Source of the DNA: Alphaproteobacteria bacterium
GTDB taxonomy: Bacteria > Pseudomonadota > Alphaproteobacteria > SHVZ01
Direction of reading: 5' to 3'
Assembly (NCBI GenBank): GCA_016869285.1
Contig: VGEN01000029.1
Span: forward strand, 1 to 37,210
DNA length: 37,210 bases
In this document: positions 26,366 to 35,153 of the stretch, piece after piece
Position numbering within the stretch: position 1 is the first letter of the stretch
How the letters are laid out: each line of letters starts with the position of its first letter
Notes under the pieces: generated by a model
Database searches by the model: none
What the model saw: only the letters and a program-made list of their open reading frames with translations
What the model was told of the DNA's origin: nothing
Position numbers and translations under genes: made by a program

Positions 26366-27739
26366 TCAGAGGCGCCGGCGCACGGCGGCAACGGCGCTCC
26401 GGTATCGGCCGAAAATCGCTTCGCGATCGAGATGGCGGGCATCGCGGACCTGCCAGCGCCCGCCGACCAGCACATGCTTCACCGGATTGGCGTTGCCGGC
26501 GAAGAGCAGGGCGTCCAGCAGGCGATCGGTCGGAACCTCGGCCAGCCCCGGCATCTCCCGGTCGAGGATGACGAGATCGGCGCGAGCGCCCGTCGCGATC
26601 CGGCCGATGGGCCGACCGCAGGCCTCGGCCGCGCCGGCCAGGGCAGCGAGATAGAGGTCGCGTGCGCCGGCCCGGCTCGTCAGACGATTGCGCCGGCGCG
26701 CAACGAGCCGGCGTCCGTACTCAAGCCAACGCAACTCCTCGATCGGGCTGACCGAGATGTGACTGTCGGAGCCGATACCGAAGGCTCCGCCGGCGCTCAG
26801 CCAGTCCTCGGCCTGGAAAAATCCGTCGCCGAGATTGGCCTCGGTCGTCGGGCAGAGCCCGGCGATGGCCCCGCTCGCCGCGGCCTTGCGCGTCTCCTCC
26901 CCGGTCATGTGGGTTGCATGCACCAGGCACCAGCGCGAATCCACCGGCGCATGCGCAAGCAGCCATTCGACCGGCCGCTGGCCCGACCAGGCGAGGCATT
27001 GATCGACCTCACCGGTCTGCTCGGCGATGTGGATGTGGACTCGCAGGGCGGGGGCGGTCGCGTCCAGCACGGCCGCCAGCGCCTCGGGCGGCACCGCTCG
27101 CAGCGAGTGCGGCGCGATCCCGACCGTGACGCCGTTGCGGTGGCGCGAGCGGAGCGTTTCGATCAGGCGGAGAAAGCGATCCGGCGGGTTGAGAAACCGC
27201 CTTTGGCCGTCGGTCGGCGGCTTGCCGCCGAAGCCGCCCGACAGGTAGAGCACGGGAAGATGCGTCAATCCGATGCCGGCCTCCTTCGAGGCCGCGATCA
27301 CGCGCTCCGACAGCTCGGCCAGATCGTCATAGGGGCGGCCGTCGGGCTGGTGGTGCAGATAGTGGAACTCGGCGACCGCCGTGTATCCGGCCTCGAGCAT
27401 CTCGACATAGAGCTGGGCGGCGATCGCCTGGATCTCCTCGGGCGTGAGCGCGCCGGCAAGCCCGTACATCAGCCGCCGCCAAGACCAGAAGTCATCGTCC
27501 GCATCCTCGCCGCGATGCTCGGCAAGCCCGGCCATGGCACGCTGAAAGGCGTGGGAATGGAGGTTGGGAAAGCCTGGAAGCACCGGCCCGTCCAGCCGCT
27601 CGCGCCCGTCCGGCGTGGCGCCGGGCGTCACGGCCGAGATCGAACCGCTTGCATCCAGATCGAGGCCGACATCGGCATGCCATCCGTCCGGCAGAAGGGC
27701 GAGCGGCGCGAAGAGGCGCCGGGAGGCTTCCCGAGACAT
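26366..27739 (-). CDS. hutF: Formimidoylglutamate deiminase
   Basis: HutF converts N-formimidoyl-L-glutamate to N-formyl-L-glutamate and ammonia in the five-step histidine degradation route. It belongs to the amidohydrolase superfamily. Metal- and substrate-site motifs are [26 protein letters not shown], and G-I-G-S-D-S-H with the catalytic aspartate. The 457 residues match HutF, and HSHAFQRA with the FHYLHH stretch separates it from guanine deaminases and AtzA/TrzN relatives. The start is 50 bases from the divergent hutI start, so both may share one control region. No hutG is visible in the window. Confidence 0.93.
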   Translation of the reverse strand: MSREASRRLFAPLALLPDGWHADVGLDLDASGSISAVTPGATPDGRERLDGPVLPGFPNLHSHAFQRAMAGLAEHRGEDADDDFWSWRRLMYGLAGALTPEEIQAIAAQLYVEMLEAGYTAVAEFHYLHHQPDGRPYDDLAELSERVIAASKEAGIGLTHLPVLYLSGGFGGKPPTDGQRRFLNPPDRFLRLIETLRSRHRNGVTVGIAPHSLRAVPPEALAAVLDATAPALRVHIHIAEQTGEVDQCLAWSGQRPVEWLLAHAPVDSRWCLVHATHMTGEETRKAAASGAIAGLCPTTEANLGDGFFQAEDWLSAGGAFGIGSDSHISVSPIEELRWLEYGRRLVARRRNRLTSRAGARDLYLAALAGAAEACGRPIGRIATGARADLVILDREMPGLAEVPTDRLLDALLFAGNANPVKHVLVGGRWQVRDARHLDREAIFGRYRSAVAAVRRRL

Positions 27740-27789
27740 GGCGGTCGAGCTTATCTATCGGCCGGGACGCCAACAAGGAGACCCGCCCC

Positions 27790-29025
27790 ATGTGGGAAAC
27801 GCTGTGGCTCGACGCGCGGCTGGCGACCATGACGAAAGGCGGCACGCCCTACGGGGCGATCGAGGACGGCGCGATCGGCGTCGAGGGCGGAAGGATCGCC
27901 TGGGTCGGGCGCCGCGCCGATCTGCCCGGCCGACCGGACTCGCTCGCCAGCGAAGTGCGGGACTGCGGCAATCGTTGGATCACGCCCGGCCTCGTCGACT
28001 GCCACACCCATCTCGTCCATGGCGGCGACCGTGCGCATGAGTTCGAGCTTCGCCTCAAGGGCGCGACCTACGAGGAGATCGCGCGGGCGGGCGGAGGAAT
28101 CCGCTCGACTGTGTCGGCAACCCGGACGGCGTCCGAGGCGGCGCTATACGAGAGTGCGTCCCGCCGTCTCGCCGATCTCCAGGCGGAAGGCGTCACGACG
28201 ATCGAGATTAAGAGCGGCTATGGTCTCGACCGCGACACCGAGGCGAAGATGCTGCGCGTGGCCCGGCGCCTTGATGCTGAGCTGCCGGTGACGGTTTGCA
28301 CGACGTTCCTCGGCGCACATGCCTTGCCGTTGGAGTACGAGGGGCGAGCCGACGCCTTCATCGAGTTTCTATGCCATGACAGCTTGCCGAGTGCGGCAGC
28401 CGAAGGGTTGGTCGATGCTGTCGATGCGTTCTGCGAGCGCATCGGCTTCACCGTGGCCCAGACGCGGACCATGTTCGAGGCCGCGCGCGGGCTCGGCCTG
28501 CCGGTCAAGCTCCATGCCGAGCAGCTTTCCGATCAGGGAGGCGCCGTGCTTGCCGCTAGCTTCAGGGCGCTGTCGGCAGATCACCTGGAGCACCTCTCCG
28601 AGGCCGGTGTCAGGGCGATGGCGGCGGCCGGAACCGTCGCGGTCCTGCTGCCCGGGGCCTTCTACTTCATCCGCGAGACCAAGCTGCCGCCGGTCGATCT
28701 GCTGAGGCGGGAGGGGGTGCGGATCGCCTTGGCGACCGACTGCAACCCGGGAACCTCGCCGATGACCTCGATCCTGCTGGTCCTCAACATGGCCGCGACG
28801 CTGTTCCGGCTGACGCCCGAGGAGGCGTTGGCCGGGGTGACGCGCGAAGGCGCGGCGGCCCTCGGGCTTGGCGCCAGCCACGGCACGCTCGAGGCCGGGA
28901 AAGCGGCTGACTTCGTTCTCTGGAATATCGCGCGCCCGGCCGAGCTCTCCTACCGCATTGGCGGCAACCCGGCGGCAATCGTGGTCAAGGAAGGCGAGCC
29001 GCTTTGGTCAGATGTAAGAAGTTGA
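27790..29025 (+). CDS. hutI: Imidazolonepropionase
   Basis: HutI opens the ring of 4-imidazolone-5-propanoate to N-formimidoyl-L-glutamate, the substrate of the divergent HutF. The start ATG 27790 follows AAGGAG at eight bases. Motifs are [16 protein letters not shown] (metal histidines and substrate loop), [20 protein letters not shown], and A-T-D-C-N-P-G-T with the catalytic aspartate. The 411 residues are normal. hutH (histidase) and hutU (urocanase) are not within the window, so the pathway genes must be split or lie elsewhere. A secreted unknown protein follows six bases later. Confidence 0.96.
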   Translation: MWETLWLDARLATMTKGGTPYGAIEDGAIGVEGGRIAWVGRRADLPGRPDSLASEVRDCGNRWITPGLVDCHTHLVHGGDRAHEFELRLKGATYEEIARAGGGIRSTVSATRTASEAALYESASRRLADLQAEGVTTIEIKSGYGLDRDTEAKMLRVARRLDAELPVTVCTTFLGAHALPLEYEGRADAFIEFLCHDSLPSAAAEGLVDAVDAFCERIGFTVAQTRTMFEAARGLGLPVKLHAEQLSDQGGAVLAASFRALSADHLEHLSEAGVRAMAAAGTVAVLLPGAFYFIRETKLPPVDLLRREGVRIALATDCNPGTSPMTSILLVLNMAATLFRLTPEEALAGVTREGAAALGLGASHGTLEAGKAADFVLWNIARPAELSYRIGGNPAAIVVKEGEPLWSDVRS

Positions 29026-29031
29026 AGTAGA

Positions 29032-29754
29032 ATGTCGGCAATGGGGATGTTCGCCGTTTGGCTCGGGGGGGTGGTTATCGGCTCGGCCTTCGCTCAGCAG
29101 CCGGCCCCCGTGCGTCCGCAAGCACCACCGCCGGTGCCTCCGCCGTCAGCCGCCGAATGCGCGTTGCTGCCTGGCGGCAACGCTCCGGTCAATAAGATCG
29201 CGGAGCTAGCGCAGCCGCTGTCGCCGCGCAGCCTCGACCTCACCTACTTCACCTACTTCAACAAGCGCCTCGCTGACCTGACCGACGAGGACTTCGAGCG
29301 CATCGCGGACATCGCGACCAAATGCAACCGGACGACGGCGAGAGCCGCTCTGGAAAAGACCAAGCGGTTGCGCGACGTCGTCCGTGAGTCGCAGACTGTT
29401 CGTACCCAGACCTTGAACAAGGTCGATGAGACCAAGAGCGCCTTATCTAAAGCGCGGACACCGCGCGAGAAGGTCGAAGCGCTGAACAATGCCTGGGCCG
29501 ACCTGCATCTGGTGCAGGACACCATCACGAAGACGGATCTCAGAGAGTATGCCGCCTGGATCTCACGCTCGCTGCAGGCGGTCTATGACTCAGCACCCGG
29601 ATACGGCAAGCGCCCGACCGTCGCCGAGGTCCTGGCGACGGTTCCGCCGCGCCAGGAGCAGGTTGTTGCCATCTCGCGCGCACAGCCTGACACCGGCGGG
29701 CCCCTGCCGGCGCGACCTTGGTGGACACAGCGGCGCGAGCGCGAGGACGAGTGA
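29032..29754 (+). CDS. Secreted hypothetical protein with proline-rich N-terminus
   Basis: I do not recognise this protein. The first 22 residues form a signal peptide (MSAMGMFAVWLGGVVIGSAF then AQQ), so it is probably periplasmic. A proline-rich segment (about 25-45) follows, with one cysteine at about 44 and another near 101 that could form a disulfide. The middle (about 70-190) is helical and charged, with a YFTYFNKRLADLTDEDFERI stretch. The C-terminus is basic and tryptophan-containing (ARPWWTQRRERE). The start could also be one of the Met codons at residues 4 or 6; none has a clear ribosome-binding site. Its stop overlaps the rhodanese start as TGATG, which ties it to the sulfur genes downstream rather than to hutI. 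Confidence 0.75.
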   Translation: MSAMGMFAVWLGGVVIGSAFAQQPAPVRPQAPPPVPPPSAAECALLPGGNAPVNKIAELAQPLSPRSLDLTYFTYFNKRLADLTDEDFERIADIATKCNRTTARAALEKTKRLRDVVRESQTVRTQTLNKVDETKSALSKARTPREKVEALNNAWADLHLVQDTITKTDLREYAAWISRSLQAVYDSAPGYGKRPTVAEVLATVPPRQEQVVAISRAQPDTGGPLPARPWWTQRREREDE

Positions 29755-30083
29755 TGACCGGCACCGGAAGCGCCCGCTTCGTCGATCCGCGTACGATTGC
29801 CGACCTCCTGGCCAAGGGTGAGGCAACCCTTGTCGATGTGCGCGAGCCCGGCGAGTTCGCAGCCGAGCGCATCCAAGGCGCGCGTCTGGTGCCGTTGTCG
29901 GCCTTCGATCCCGCAAGGGCCCAGCCGGCTCCCGGCACGCAGCTCGTGCTGCATTGCGCTGCGGGCATTCGCTGTGGCGCGGCAGCGCAGAAGCTTCGCG
30001 CCAGCGGCTATGAGGGCGAGATCCTAAGAATGGACGGCGGCATCAAGGCGTGGCGGGCCGAAGGGCTGCCGGTCGAGCGCTAA
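29754..30083 (+). CDS. Single-domain rhodanese-like sulfurtransferase
   Basis: Rhodaneses carry sulfane sulfur as a cysteine persulfide and transfer it to acceptors such as cyanide, sulfite or thiols. The 109-residue protein is one complete domain: L-V-D-V-R-E-P-G-E-F (N-terminal signature), then H-C-A-A-G-I-R with active-site C68 and the six-residue loop that fits sulfur, and a second cysteine at C74. M-D-G-G-I-K-A-W is the C-terminal signature. No signal peptide is seen, so it is cytoplasmic. It is coupled to the preceding secreted-protein gene, and the TauE/SafE gene begins 69 bases downstream. Production of thiosulfate or release of sulfite near SoeABC is a reasonable inference. Confidence 0.92.
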   Translation: MTGTGSARFVDPRTIADLLAKGEATLVDVREPGEFAAERIQGARLVPLSAFDPARAQPAPGTQLVLHCAAGIRCGAAAQKLRASGYEGEILRMDGGIKAWRAEGLPVER

Positions 30084-30152
30084 GTATTTGCGCCGGCAAG
30101 ACCTTCAGCGCAGAATGCGAGCTACCCGCCAGCCGCTGCGTTCCGCTCCCTG

Positions 30153-31070
30153 ATGCACGTCTATCTTCCGATCGCCGAGCTGTCGGTCAACTGGTTCACG
30201 CTCCTCGTGGTCGGCGGTGGTGTCGGGTTCCTTTCGGGGCTCTTCGGCGTCGGCGGCGGCTTCCTGATGACGCCGCTCCTGATCTTCCTCGGCGTGCCGG
30301 CGCCGGTCGCGGTCGGAACGGGAGCCGCCCAGATCCTCGCCTCCTCGGTTTCCGGCGTGCTCGCGCATTGGCGGCGGCAGAACGTCGACGTGCAGATGGG
30401 GATCGCCTTGACGCTTGGCGGCTTTGCCGGATCGGCGCTCGGCATATGGATCTTCACGCTGTTGCGCCAGGCCGGTCAGGTCGACCTGGTCATCCGGCTC
30501 TGCTTCGTCTTCTTTCTCGGCGGCGTCGGCGGGCTGATGCTGATCGAGAGCGCGCGCAGCTGGTTCCGCCAGGCAAGTGCCGGTGTGCGCAAGCGGAAGC
30601 TGCGCGAGCATCACTGGCTGCACGGCCTGCCGCTCAAGCTTCGCTTCCGCCGTTCCAAGCTCTACATCAGCGCGCTCCTACCCTTCACCGTCGGTTTCGC
30701 CATCGGCATCCTGACCGCGATCATGGGCGTCGGCGGTGGCTTCATCCTCGTGCCGGCGATGATCTATCTCCTCGGCATGCCGACGCAGATGGTGGTCGGC
30801 ACCTCGCTCTTCCAGACGCTGTTCGTCGCCGCCAACGTCACGATCCTGCAATCGGTGACCAACCAGACGGTCGACGTGATGCTGGCGCTCCTTTTGATCG
30901 TCGGCGGCGTCGTCGGCGCGCAGCTCGGCACGCGTTTCGGTGCTCGGCTTCGCGGCGAGCAGCTTCGCACTCTTCTGGCATTGCTGGTGCTCGGAGTCGG
31001 GCTCAAGCTCGCCTTCGATCTGGTCACGACGCCGGACGACTTCTACTCCCTCGCTCCGGAGGGTCAGTGA
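30153..31070 (+). CDS. TauE/SafE-family permease (putative sulfite/sulfonate exporter)
   Basis: This inner-membrane protein belongs to the TauE/SafE family (PF01925), whose members are proposed to export sulfite, sulfoacetate or related anions. The 305 residues carry about eight hydrophobic segments in two homologous halves. Each half begins with a glycine signature: G-L-F-G-V-G-G-G-F-L-M-T-P-L near 30 and A-I-M-G-V-G-G-G-F-I-L-V-P-A near 190. A basic cytoplasmic loop (about 140-172) joins the halves. The stop overlaps the next start as TGATG, and TauE beside a TIGR02186 protein is a recurring alphaproteobacterial arrangement. With soeABC downstream, sulfite or a sulfite-generating sulfonate is the likely cargo. 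Confidence 0.9.
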   Translation: MHVYLPIAELSVNWFTLLVVGGGVGFLSGLFGVGGGFLMTPLLIFLGVPAPVAVGTGAAQILASSVSGVLAHWRRQNVDVQMGIALTLGGFAGSALGIWIFTLLRQAGQVDLVIRLCFVFFLGGVGGLMLIESARSWFRQASAGVRKRKLREHHWLHGLPLKLRFRRSKLYISALLPFTVGFAIGILTAIMGVGGGFILVPAMIYLLGMPTQMVVGTSLFQTLFVAANVTILQSVTNQTVDVMLALLLIVGGVVGAQLGTRFGARLRGEQLRTLLALLVLGVGLKLAFDLVTTPDDFYSLAPEGQ

Positions 31071-31813
31071 TGAGACGCGCGTTTCCGGCGCTGATCGCGG
31101 CGGTTCTGGCGATCGCCTGTATGCCTGCGCGCGCGCAGCCTCTGGTCGCCGACCTTTCCCAGCATCTGGTCGCGATCACCGCCGGCTTCACCGGCGCCGA
31201 CATCGTCATGTTCGGTGCGACCGACGGGCCCGGCGACGTGGTCGTCGTGGTGACGGGACCGCCGAAGCCGACCATCGTCCGGCGCAAGGGACGGCTCGGA
31301 GGAATCTGGGTCAATCGCGAGTCGATGCTGTTCGCCGATGCGCCGACCTTCTACGGCGTCGCCTCGTCGAAGCCGATCGACGAGATCCTGTCGCCGCAGC
31401 AGCTCGACCGGCATCAGGTCGGCGTCAACCACATCCGCCTCCTGCCGCCGAATCCCGAGGCGCGTCGCGACGACATCCCGGAGTTCCGCGAAGCCCTGGT
31501 GCGCGCGCGCCAGCGCGATGGCCTCTTCGCCGTCGAGCCGGGCAAGGTGACATTCCTCGGCGAGAGGCTGTTCCGTGCCCGAGTCGTGCTGCCGGCCAAG
31601 GTCGCGACCGGAAGCTACCGCGTTCAGGTTCTGCTTGTGCGCGACAGCCAGGTGGTCACCGTGCAGACGACGCCGCTTCTGGTCAGCAAGATCGGTTTCA
31701 GCGCCGATGTCTTCGACTTCGCGCATCATCAGGCGGCGGCCTACGGGCTGATCGCCATTCTGATTGCGGCCGCGGCGGGCTGGACGGCAGCCGCTGCCTT
31801 CCGCAGGATCTGA
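31070..31813 (+). CDS. TIGR02186-family membrane-anchored periplasmic protein
   Basis: This matches the alphaproteobacterial family TIGR02186 (PF09608), of unknown function. The 247 residues have an N-terminal signal peptide (MRRAFPALIAAVLAIACMPA then RA), a periplasmic beta-rich domain (about 25-205), and one C-terminal membrane helix near 220-243 (A-Y-G-L-I-A-I-L-I-A-A-A-A-G-W). Conserved-looking segments are V-V-V-V-T-G-P-P-K-P and G-I-W-V-N-R-E-S-M. It is translationally coupled to the TauE/SafE gene (TGATG), so the two may act as a pair, perhaps with this protein as a periplasmic accessory to the permease. That role is inferred. The universal stress protein gene follows five bases later. 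Confidence 0.87.
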   Translation: MRRAFPALIAAVLAIACMPARAQPLVADLSQHLVAITAGFTGADIVMFGATDGPGDVVVVVTGPPKPTIVRRKGRLGGIWVNRESMLFADAPTFYGVASSKPIDEILSPQQLDRHQVGVNHIRLLPPNPEARRDDIPEFREALVRARQRDGLFAVEPGKVTFLGERLFRARVVLPAKVATGSYRVQVLLVRDSQVVTVQTTPLLVSKIGFSADVFDFAHHQAAAYGLIAILIAAAAGWTAAAAFRRI

Positions 31814-31818
31814 CAGTT

Positions 31819-32313
31819 ATGAGCGAGACCAGGGCAGCGCCCGCGACCAAGGCCAATCGCACCTTCCTCGTCGTCGTCGACGAGACCGAAGAGATGCAGG
31901 TCGCGCTCCGCTATGCGAGCCGCCGGGCCAAGGCGACCGGCGGGCGCGTGGCGCTGCTCTATGTCATCGACCCGTCGGAGTTCGAGCACTTCATGGGCGT
32001 GCGTGACATCATGCGCGAGGAGAAGCGCCAGGAGGCGGAGGAGACGCTCAAGAACCTGGCCGACGTCGTCGCCGGCGATGCGGGCCAGATCCCGGTCATC
32101 TTCCTCCGAGAGGGCAATCGCCGCGACGAGCTCCTCAAGGTGCTGGACGAGGAGCCCGAAATCTCGATTCTGGTCCTTGGCGCGGGTACGGGGCCGGAAG
32201 GGCCCGGACCGCTCATCAGCCATCTGATCGGCAAAGCGGCCGGAAGAGTCCACGTTCCGATCACAATCGTTCCGGGCAACCTGACGCAAGAGCAGCTGGA
32301 CGCGGTAACGTGA
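31819..32313 (+). CDS. Universal stress protein family (UspA)
   Basis: The 164-residue protein is a single Usp domain. T-F-L-V-V-V-D-E-T-E-E-M-Q-V-A-L-R-Y-A is the first strand and helix, and V-A-L-L-Y-V-I-D-P the second strand. I-L-V-L-G-A-G-T-G-P-E-G-P-G-P is followed by V-P-I-T-I-V-P-G at the C-terminus. The second glycine-rich loop is lengthened compared with the G-x2-G-x9-G-S/T loop of ATP-binding members, so nucleotide binding is uncertain. The stop overlaps the GTG start of soeA (GTGA), so the two are probably made in proportion. A regulatory or chaperone role for the sulfite dehydrogenase is an inference; no direct function is known. Confidence 0.88.
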   Translation: MSETRAAPATKANRTFLVVVDETEEMQVALRYASRRAKATGGRVALLYVIDPSEFEHFMGVRDIMREEKRQEAEETLKNLADVVAGDAGQIPVIFLREGNRRDELLKVLDEEPEISILVLGAGTGPEGPGPLISHLIGKAAGRVHVPITIVPGNLTQEQLDAVT

Positions 32314-35153
32314 GCCTTCTCAATCCCCCGGACCGGATCGACTTCTCGGCGCCAAGCGCTGACGAGGTGAAGACCACCACATGCTACATGTGCGCCTGCC
32401 GCTGCGGCATCAAGGTGCATCTGAAGGAGGGCAAGGTCCGCTGGATCGAGGGCAACCGCGATCACCCAGTCAACAAGGGCGTGCTTTGCGCCAAGGGCTC
32501 GGCCGGGATCATGCAGCACAATTCGCCGGCGCGGCTTCGGAAGCCGTTGCTGCGCACGGGTGAACGCGGCTCAGGCGAGTTCCGCGAGATCGAGTGGGAC
32601 GAGGCGCTACAGCTCGCGACGGGCTGGCTTGCCGACATCCGCAAGACCGATCCTCGGAAGCTCGCCTTCTTCACCGGACGAGATCAGAGCCAGGCGCTGA
32701 CCGGCTGGTGGGCATCCGCCTTCGGCACGCCCAACTACGCTGCGCATGGCGGCTTCTGCTCGGTCAACATGGCGGCGGCTGGGCTCTATTCCATCGGCGG
32801 CTCCTTCTGGGAGTTCGGCGAGCCGGATTGGGAGCACGCGCGCTACTTCCTGATGTTCGGCGTCGCCGAGGATCACGCCTCGAACCCGATCAAGATCGGC
32901 CTCGGCAAGCTCAAGGGGCGCGGCGCCAAGTTCGTCTCGGTCAATCCGGTACGCACCGGCTACTCGGCGATTGCCGATGAGTGGATCGGCGTACGGCCCG
33001 GCACCGACGGCATGCTGGTGCTGGCGCTGATCCACGAGCTGCTGAAGGCAGACAAGATCGATGCCGAGTATCTGGTCCGCTACACCAACGCGCCCTGGCT
33101 CGTGATCCGTGCGCCAGGCAAGAGCGATGACGGGCTCTTCGCGCGCGACGAGAAGGGGCGGCCGCTCTGTTGGGACAAGCGCAGGAGCGCCGTCGGCGAC
33201 GCGCTCTCCGCCGAGGTCACGCCAGCGCTCGCCGGCACCTACACGCTTCCCGACGGCCGCATGGCGGTTCCGTCGTTCCAGCTCCTCGCCGAACGCTACC
33301 TCGATCCGGCCTATGCCCCGGAAAAGGCGGCAGCAATCACCGGCGTTTCGGCCGAGACGATCCGCCGGCTCGCGGCCGAGCTGGCGCAGGTCGCGTTCTC
33401 CGAGACGGTCACGCTCGACATCCCGTGGACCGACTGGGCCGGGCGCCGACAAGAGAAGATGATCGGCCGCCCGGTCGCGATGCATGCGATGCGCGGCATC
33501 TCGGCGCATGCCAACGGTTTCCACACCTGCCGCGCCATCCATCTGCTGCAGATGCTGCTCGGCACCATCGACGTGCCCGGCGGCTTCCGCTTCAAGCCGC
33601 CTTTCCCGAGGCCGGCGCCGCCGGCGGTGAAGCCTGCCGGCAAGCCTGGGCAGATCGCGCCGGGCCAGGCGATGAAAGGGCCGCCGCTGGGATTTCCGGC
33701 AGGTCCTGAGGATCTGCTGGTCGAGGCCGATGGCCGCGCCGCGCGCCTCGACAAGGCCTACTCCTGGGAAGCGCCGATCGCCGCGCACGGTCTTATGCAT
33801 CTGGTCGTTCGCAACGCCTGGGCCGGCGATCCCTATCCGATCGACACGCTGTTCATGTACATGGCGAACATGAGCTGGAACTCGGCGATGAACGTGCCCG
33901 AGACCCTCGCCATGCTCACCGACAAGGATGCGTCGGGCGCCTACAAGATTCCGCACATCATCTACTCCGACGCCTATGCGTCGGAGATGGTCTCCTACGC
34001 CGACCTCGTTCTGCCGGACACCACTTACCTAGAGCGATGGGACTGCATCTCGCTGCTCGATCGCCCGATCAGCGACGCCGATGGGCCTGCCGACGCGATC
34101 CGCCAGCCGATCGTGAAGCCCGACCGCGACGTGCGTCCCTTTCAGGACGTCGTGCTCGATCTTGGCGCGCGGCTCGGTCTGCCGGGCATGGTCAACGAGG
34201 ACGGCTCGTCCAAGTATCCCGGCGGCTATCCGGACTATCTCGTGCGCCACGAGCGCGCGCCGGGCATCGGCCCGCTCGCCGGCTGGCGCGGCGCCGACGG
34301 AGGCGGGCAGGGAGCAGGCGCGGTCAATCCGGGACAGCTCGACCGCTACGTCGAGAATGGCTGCTTCTGGCGTCATGAGCTGAAGGCGGATCAGCGCTAC
34401 TTCAAGCACGCCAATGCCTCCTATCTCGCATTCGCCAAGAGCGTCGGCTTCGTCGGCTCGACCGATCCGATCGTCCTCCAGCTCTATGTCGAGCCGCTGC
34501 AGAAGTTCCGGCTCGCGGCGCAGGGTCATGGCCCGGTGCAGCCGCCGGACCCTCTGCGTGCGCGTGTCGAGAAGTTCTTCGATCCGCTGCCGATCTGGTA
34601 TCCGCCCTTCGAGCATGAGACCGCGGACGATTTCCCGGTCTCGGCGCTGACGCAACGGCCGATGGCGATGTACCACTCCTGGGGATCGCAGAACGCCTGG
34701 CTGCGCCAGATCCACGGCGCCAATCGCCTCTATGTCGGACGGCGCCTGGCCGAGCGTGAAGGCATCACCGATGACGACTGGGTCTGGATCGAGAGCCGCC
34801 TCGGCAAGGTCAAGGCGCAGGTTCGCCTGATGGATGGCGTCAACCCTGACACGGTCTGGACCTGGAACGCGATCGGCAAGCGCTCCGGCGCCTGGAGCCT
34901 GAGGCCCGATGCACCGGAGTCGGAGCGGGGATTCCTGCTCAACCACCTGATCGGCGACGTGCTCGCCGACGGCTCGCCGAACGCCGATCCCGTGACCGGC
35001 CAGGCCGCTTGGTACGATCTCCGTGTCCGGCTCAGCAAGGCCGACGGGGCGCCGCGGTCGGAGCCGCGCCTGCCGACGCTGCCGCGCCCACCGGGCATCT
35101 CCGAGCCGCCTTCCGTTCTGCGCTACGGCTCCCGCTTCAGGGGGCGTGCATGA
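32310..35153 (+). CDS. soeA: Molybdopterin oxidoreductase, SoeA-like sulfite dehydrogenase catalytic subunit
   Basis: This is the catalytic subunit of a three-part iron-sulfur molybdoenzyme. SoeABC enzymes oxidise cytoplasmic sulfite to sulfate and pass electrons to quinone. The 947 residues lack a twin-arginine signal, as expected for SoeA and unlike periplasmic Psr/Phs/Dms enzymes. The [4Fe-4S] site is C25-x2-C28-x3-C32-x27-C60. C150 in H-G-G-F-C-S-V-N-M is the probable molybdenum ligand. Both molybdopterin-guanine-dinucleotide domains are present, including the C-terminal segment with SWGSQNAWLRQIHG. The GTG start overlaps the upstream stop as GTGA. Polysulfide, thiosulfate or tetrathionate reductase catalytic subunits are alternatives, but the neighbours and the missing signal favour sulfite oxidation. 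Confidence 0.82.
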   Translation: MSLLNPPDRIDFSAPSADEVKTTTCYMCACRCGIKVHLKEGKVRWIEGNRDHPVNKGVLCAKGSAGIMQHNSPARLRKPLLRTGERGSGEFREIEWDEALQLATGWLADIRKTDPRKLAFFTGRDQSQALTGWWASAFGTPNYAAHGGFCSVNMAAAGLYSIGGSFWEFGEPDWEHARYFLMFGVAEDHASNPIKIGLGKLKGRGAKFVSVNPVRTGYSAIADEWIGVRPGTDGMLVLALIHELLKADKIDAEYLVRYTNAPWLVIRAPGKSDDGLFARDEKGRPLCWDKRRSAVGDALSAEVTPALAGTYTLPDGRMAVPSFQLLAERYLDPAYAPEKAAAITGVSAETIRRLAAELAQVAFSETVTLDIPWTDWAGRRQEKMIGRPVAMHAMRGISAHANGFHTCRAIHLLQMLLGTIDVPGGFRFKPPFPRPAPPAVKPAGKPGQIAPGQAMKGPPLGFPAGPEDLLVEADGRAARLDKAYSWEAPIAAHGLMHLVVRNAWAGDPYPIDTLFMYMANMSWNSAMNVPETLAMLTDKDASGAYKIPHIIYSDAYASEMVSYADLVLPDTTYLERWDCISLLDRPISDADGPADAIRQPIVKPDRDVRPFQDVVLDLGARLGLPGMVNEDGSSKYPGGYPDYLVRHERAPGIGPLAGWRGADGGGQGAGAVNPGQLDRYVENGCFWRHELKADQRYFKHANASYLAFAKSVGFVGSTDPIVLQLYVEPLQKFRLAAQGHGPVQPPDPLRARVEKFFDPLPIWYPPFEHETADDFPVSALTQRPMAMYHSWGSQNAWLRQIHGANRLYVGRRLAEREGITDDDWVWIESRLGKVKAQVRLMDGVNPDTVWTWNAIGKRSGAWSLRPDAPESERGFLLNHLIGDVLADGSPNADPVTGQAAWYDLRVRLSKADGAPRSEPRLPTLPRPPGISEPPSVLRYGSRFRGRA

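Noticed and set aside
32310-35153. Formate dehydrogenase or periplasmic polysulfide/thiosulfate reductase
   Set aside because: No Sec/Cys-His formate motif and no twin-arginine signal are present, and the subunit set and sulfur-gene neighbours fit SoeABC better. Kept only as an alternative.
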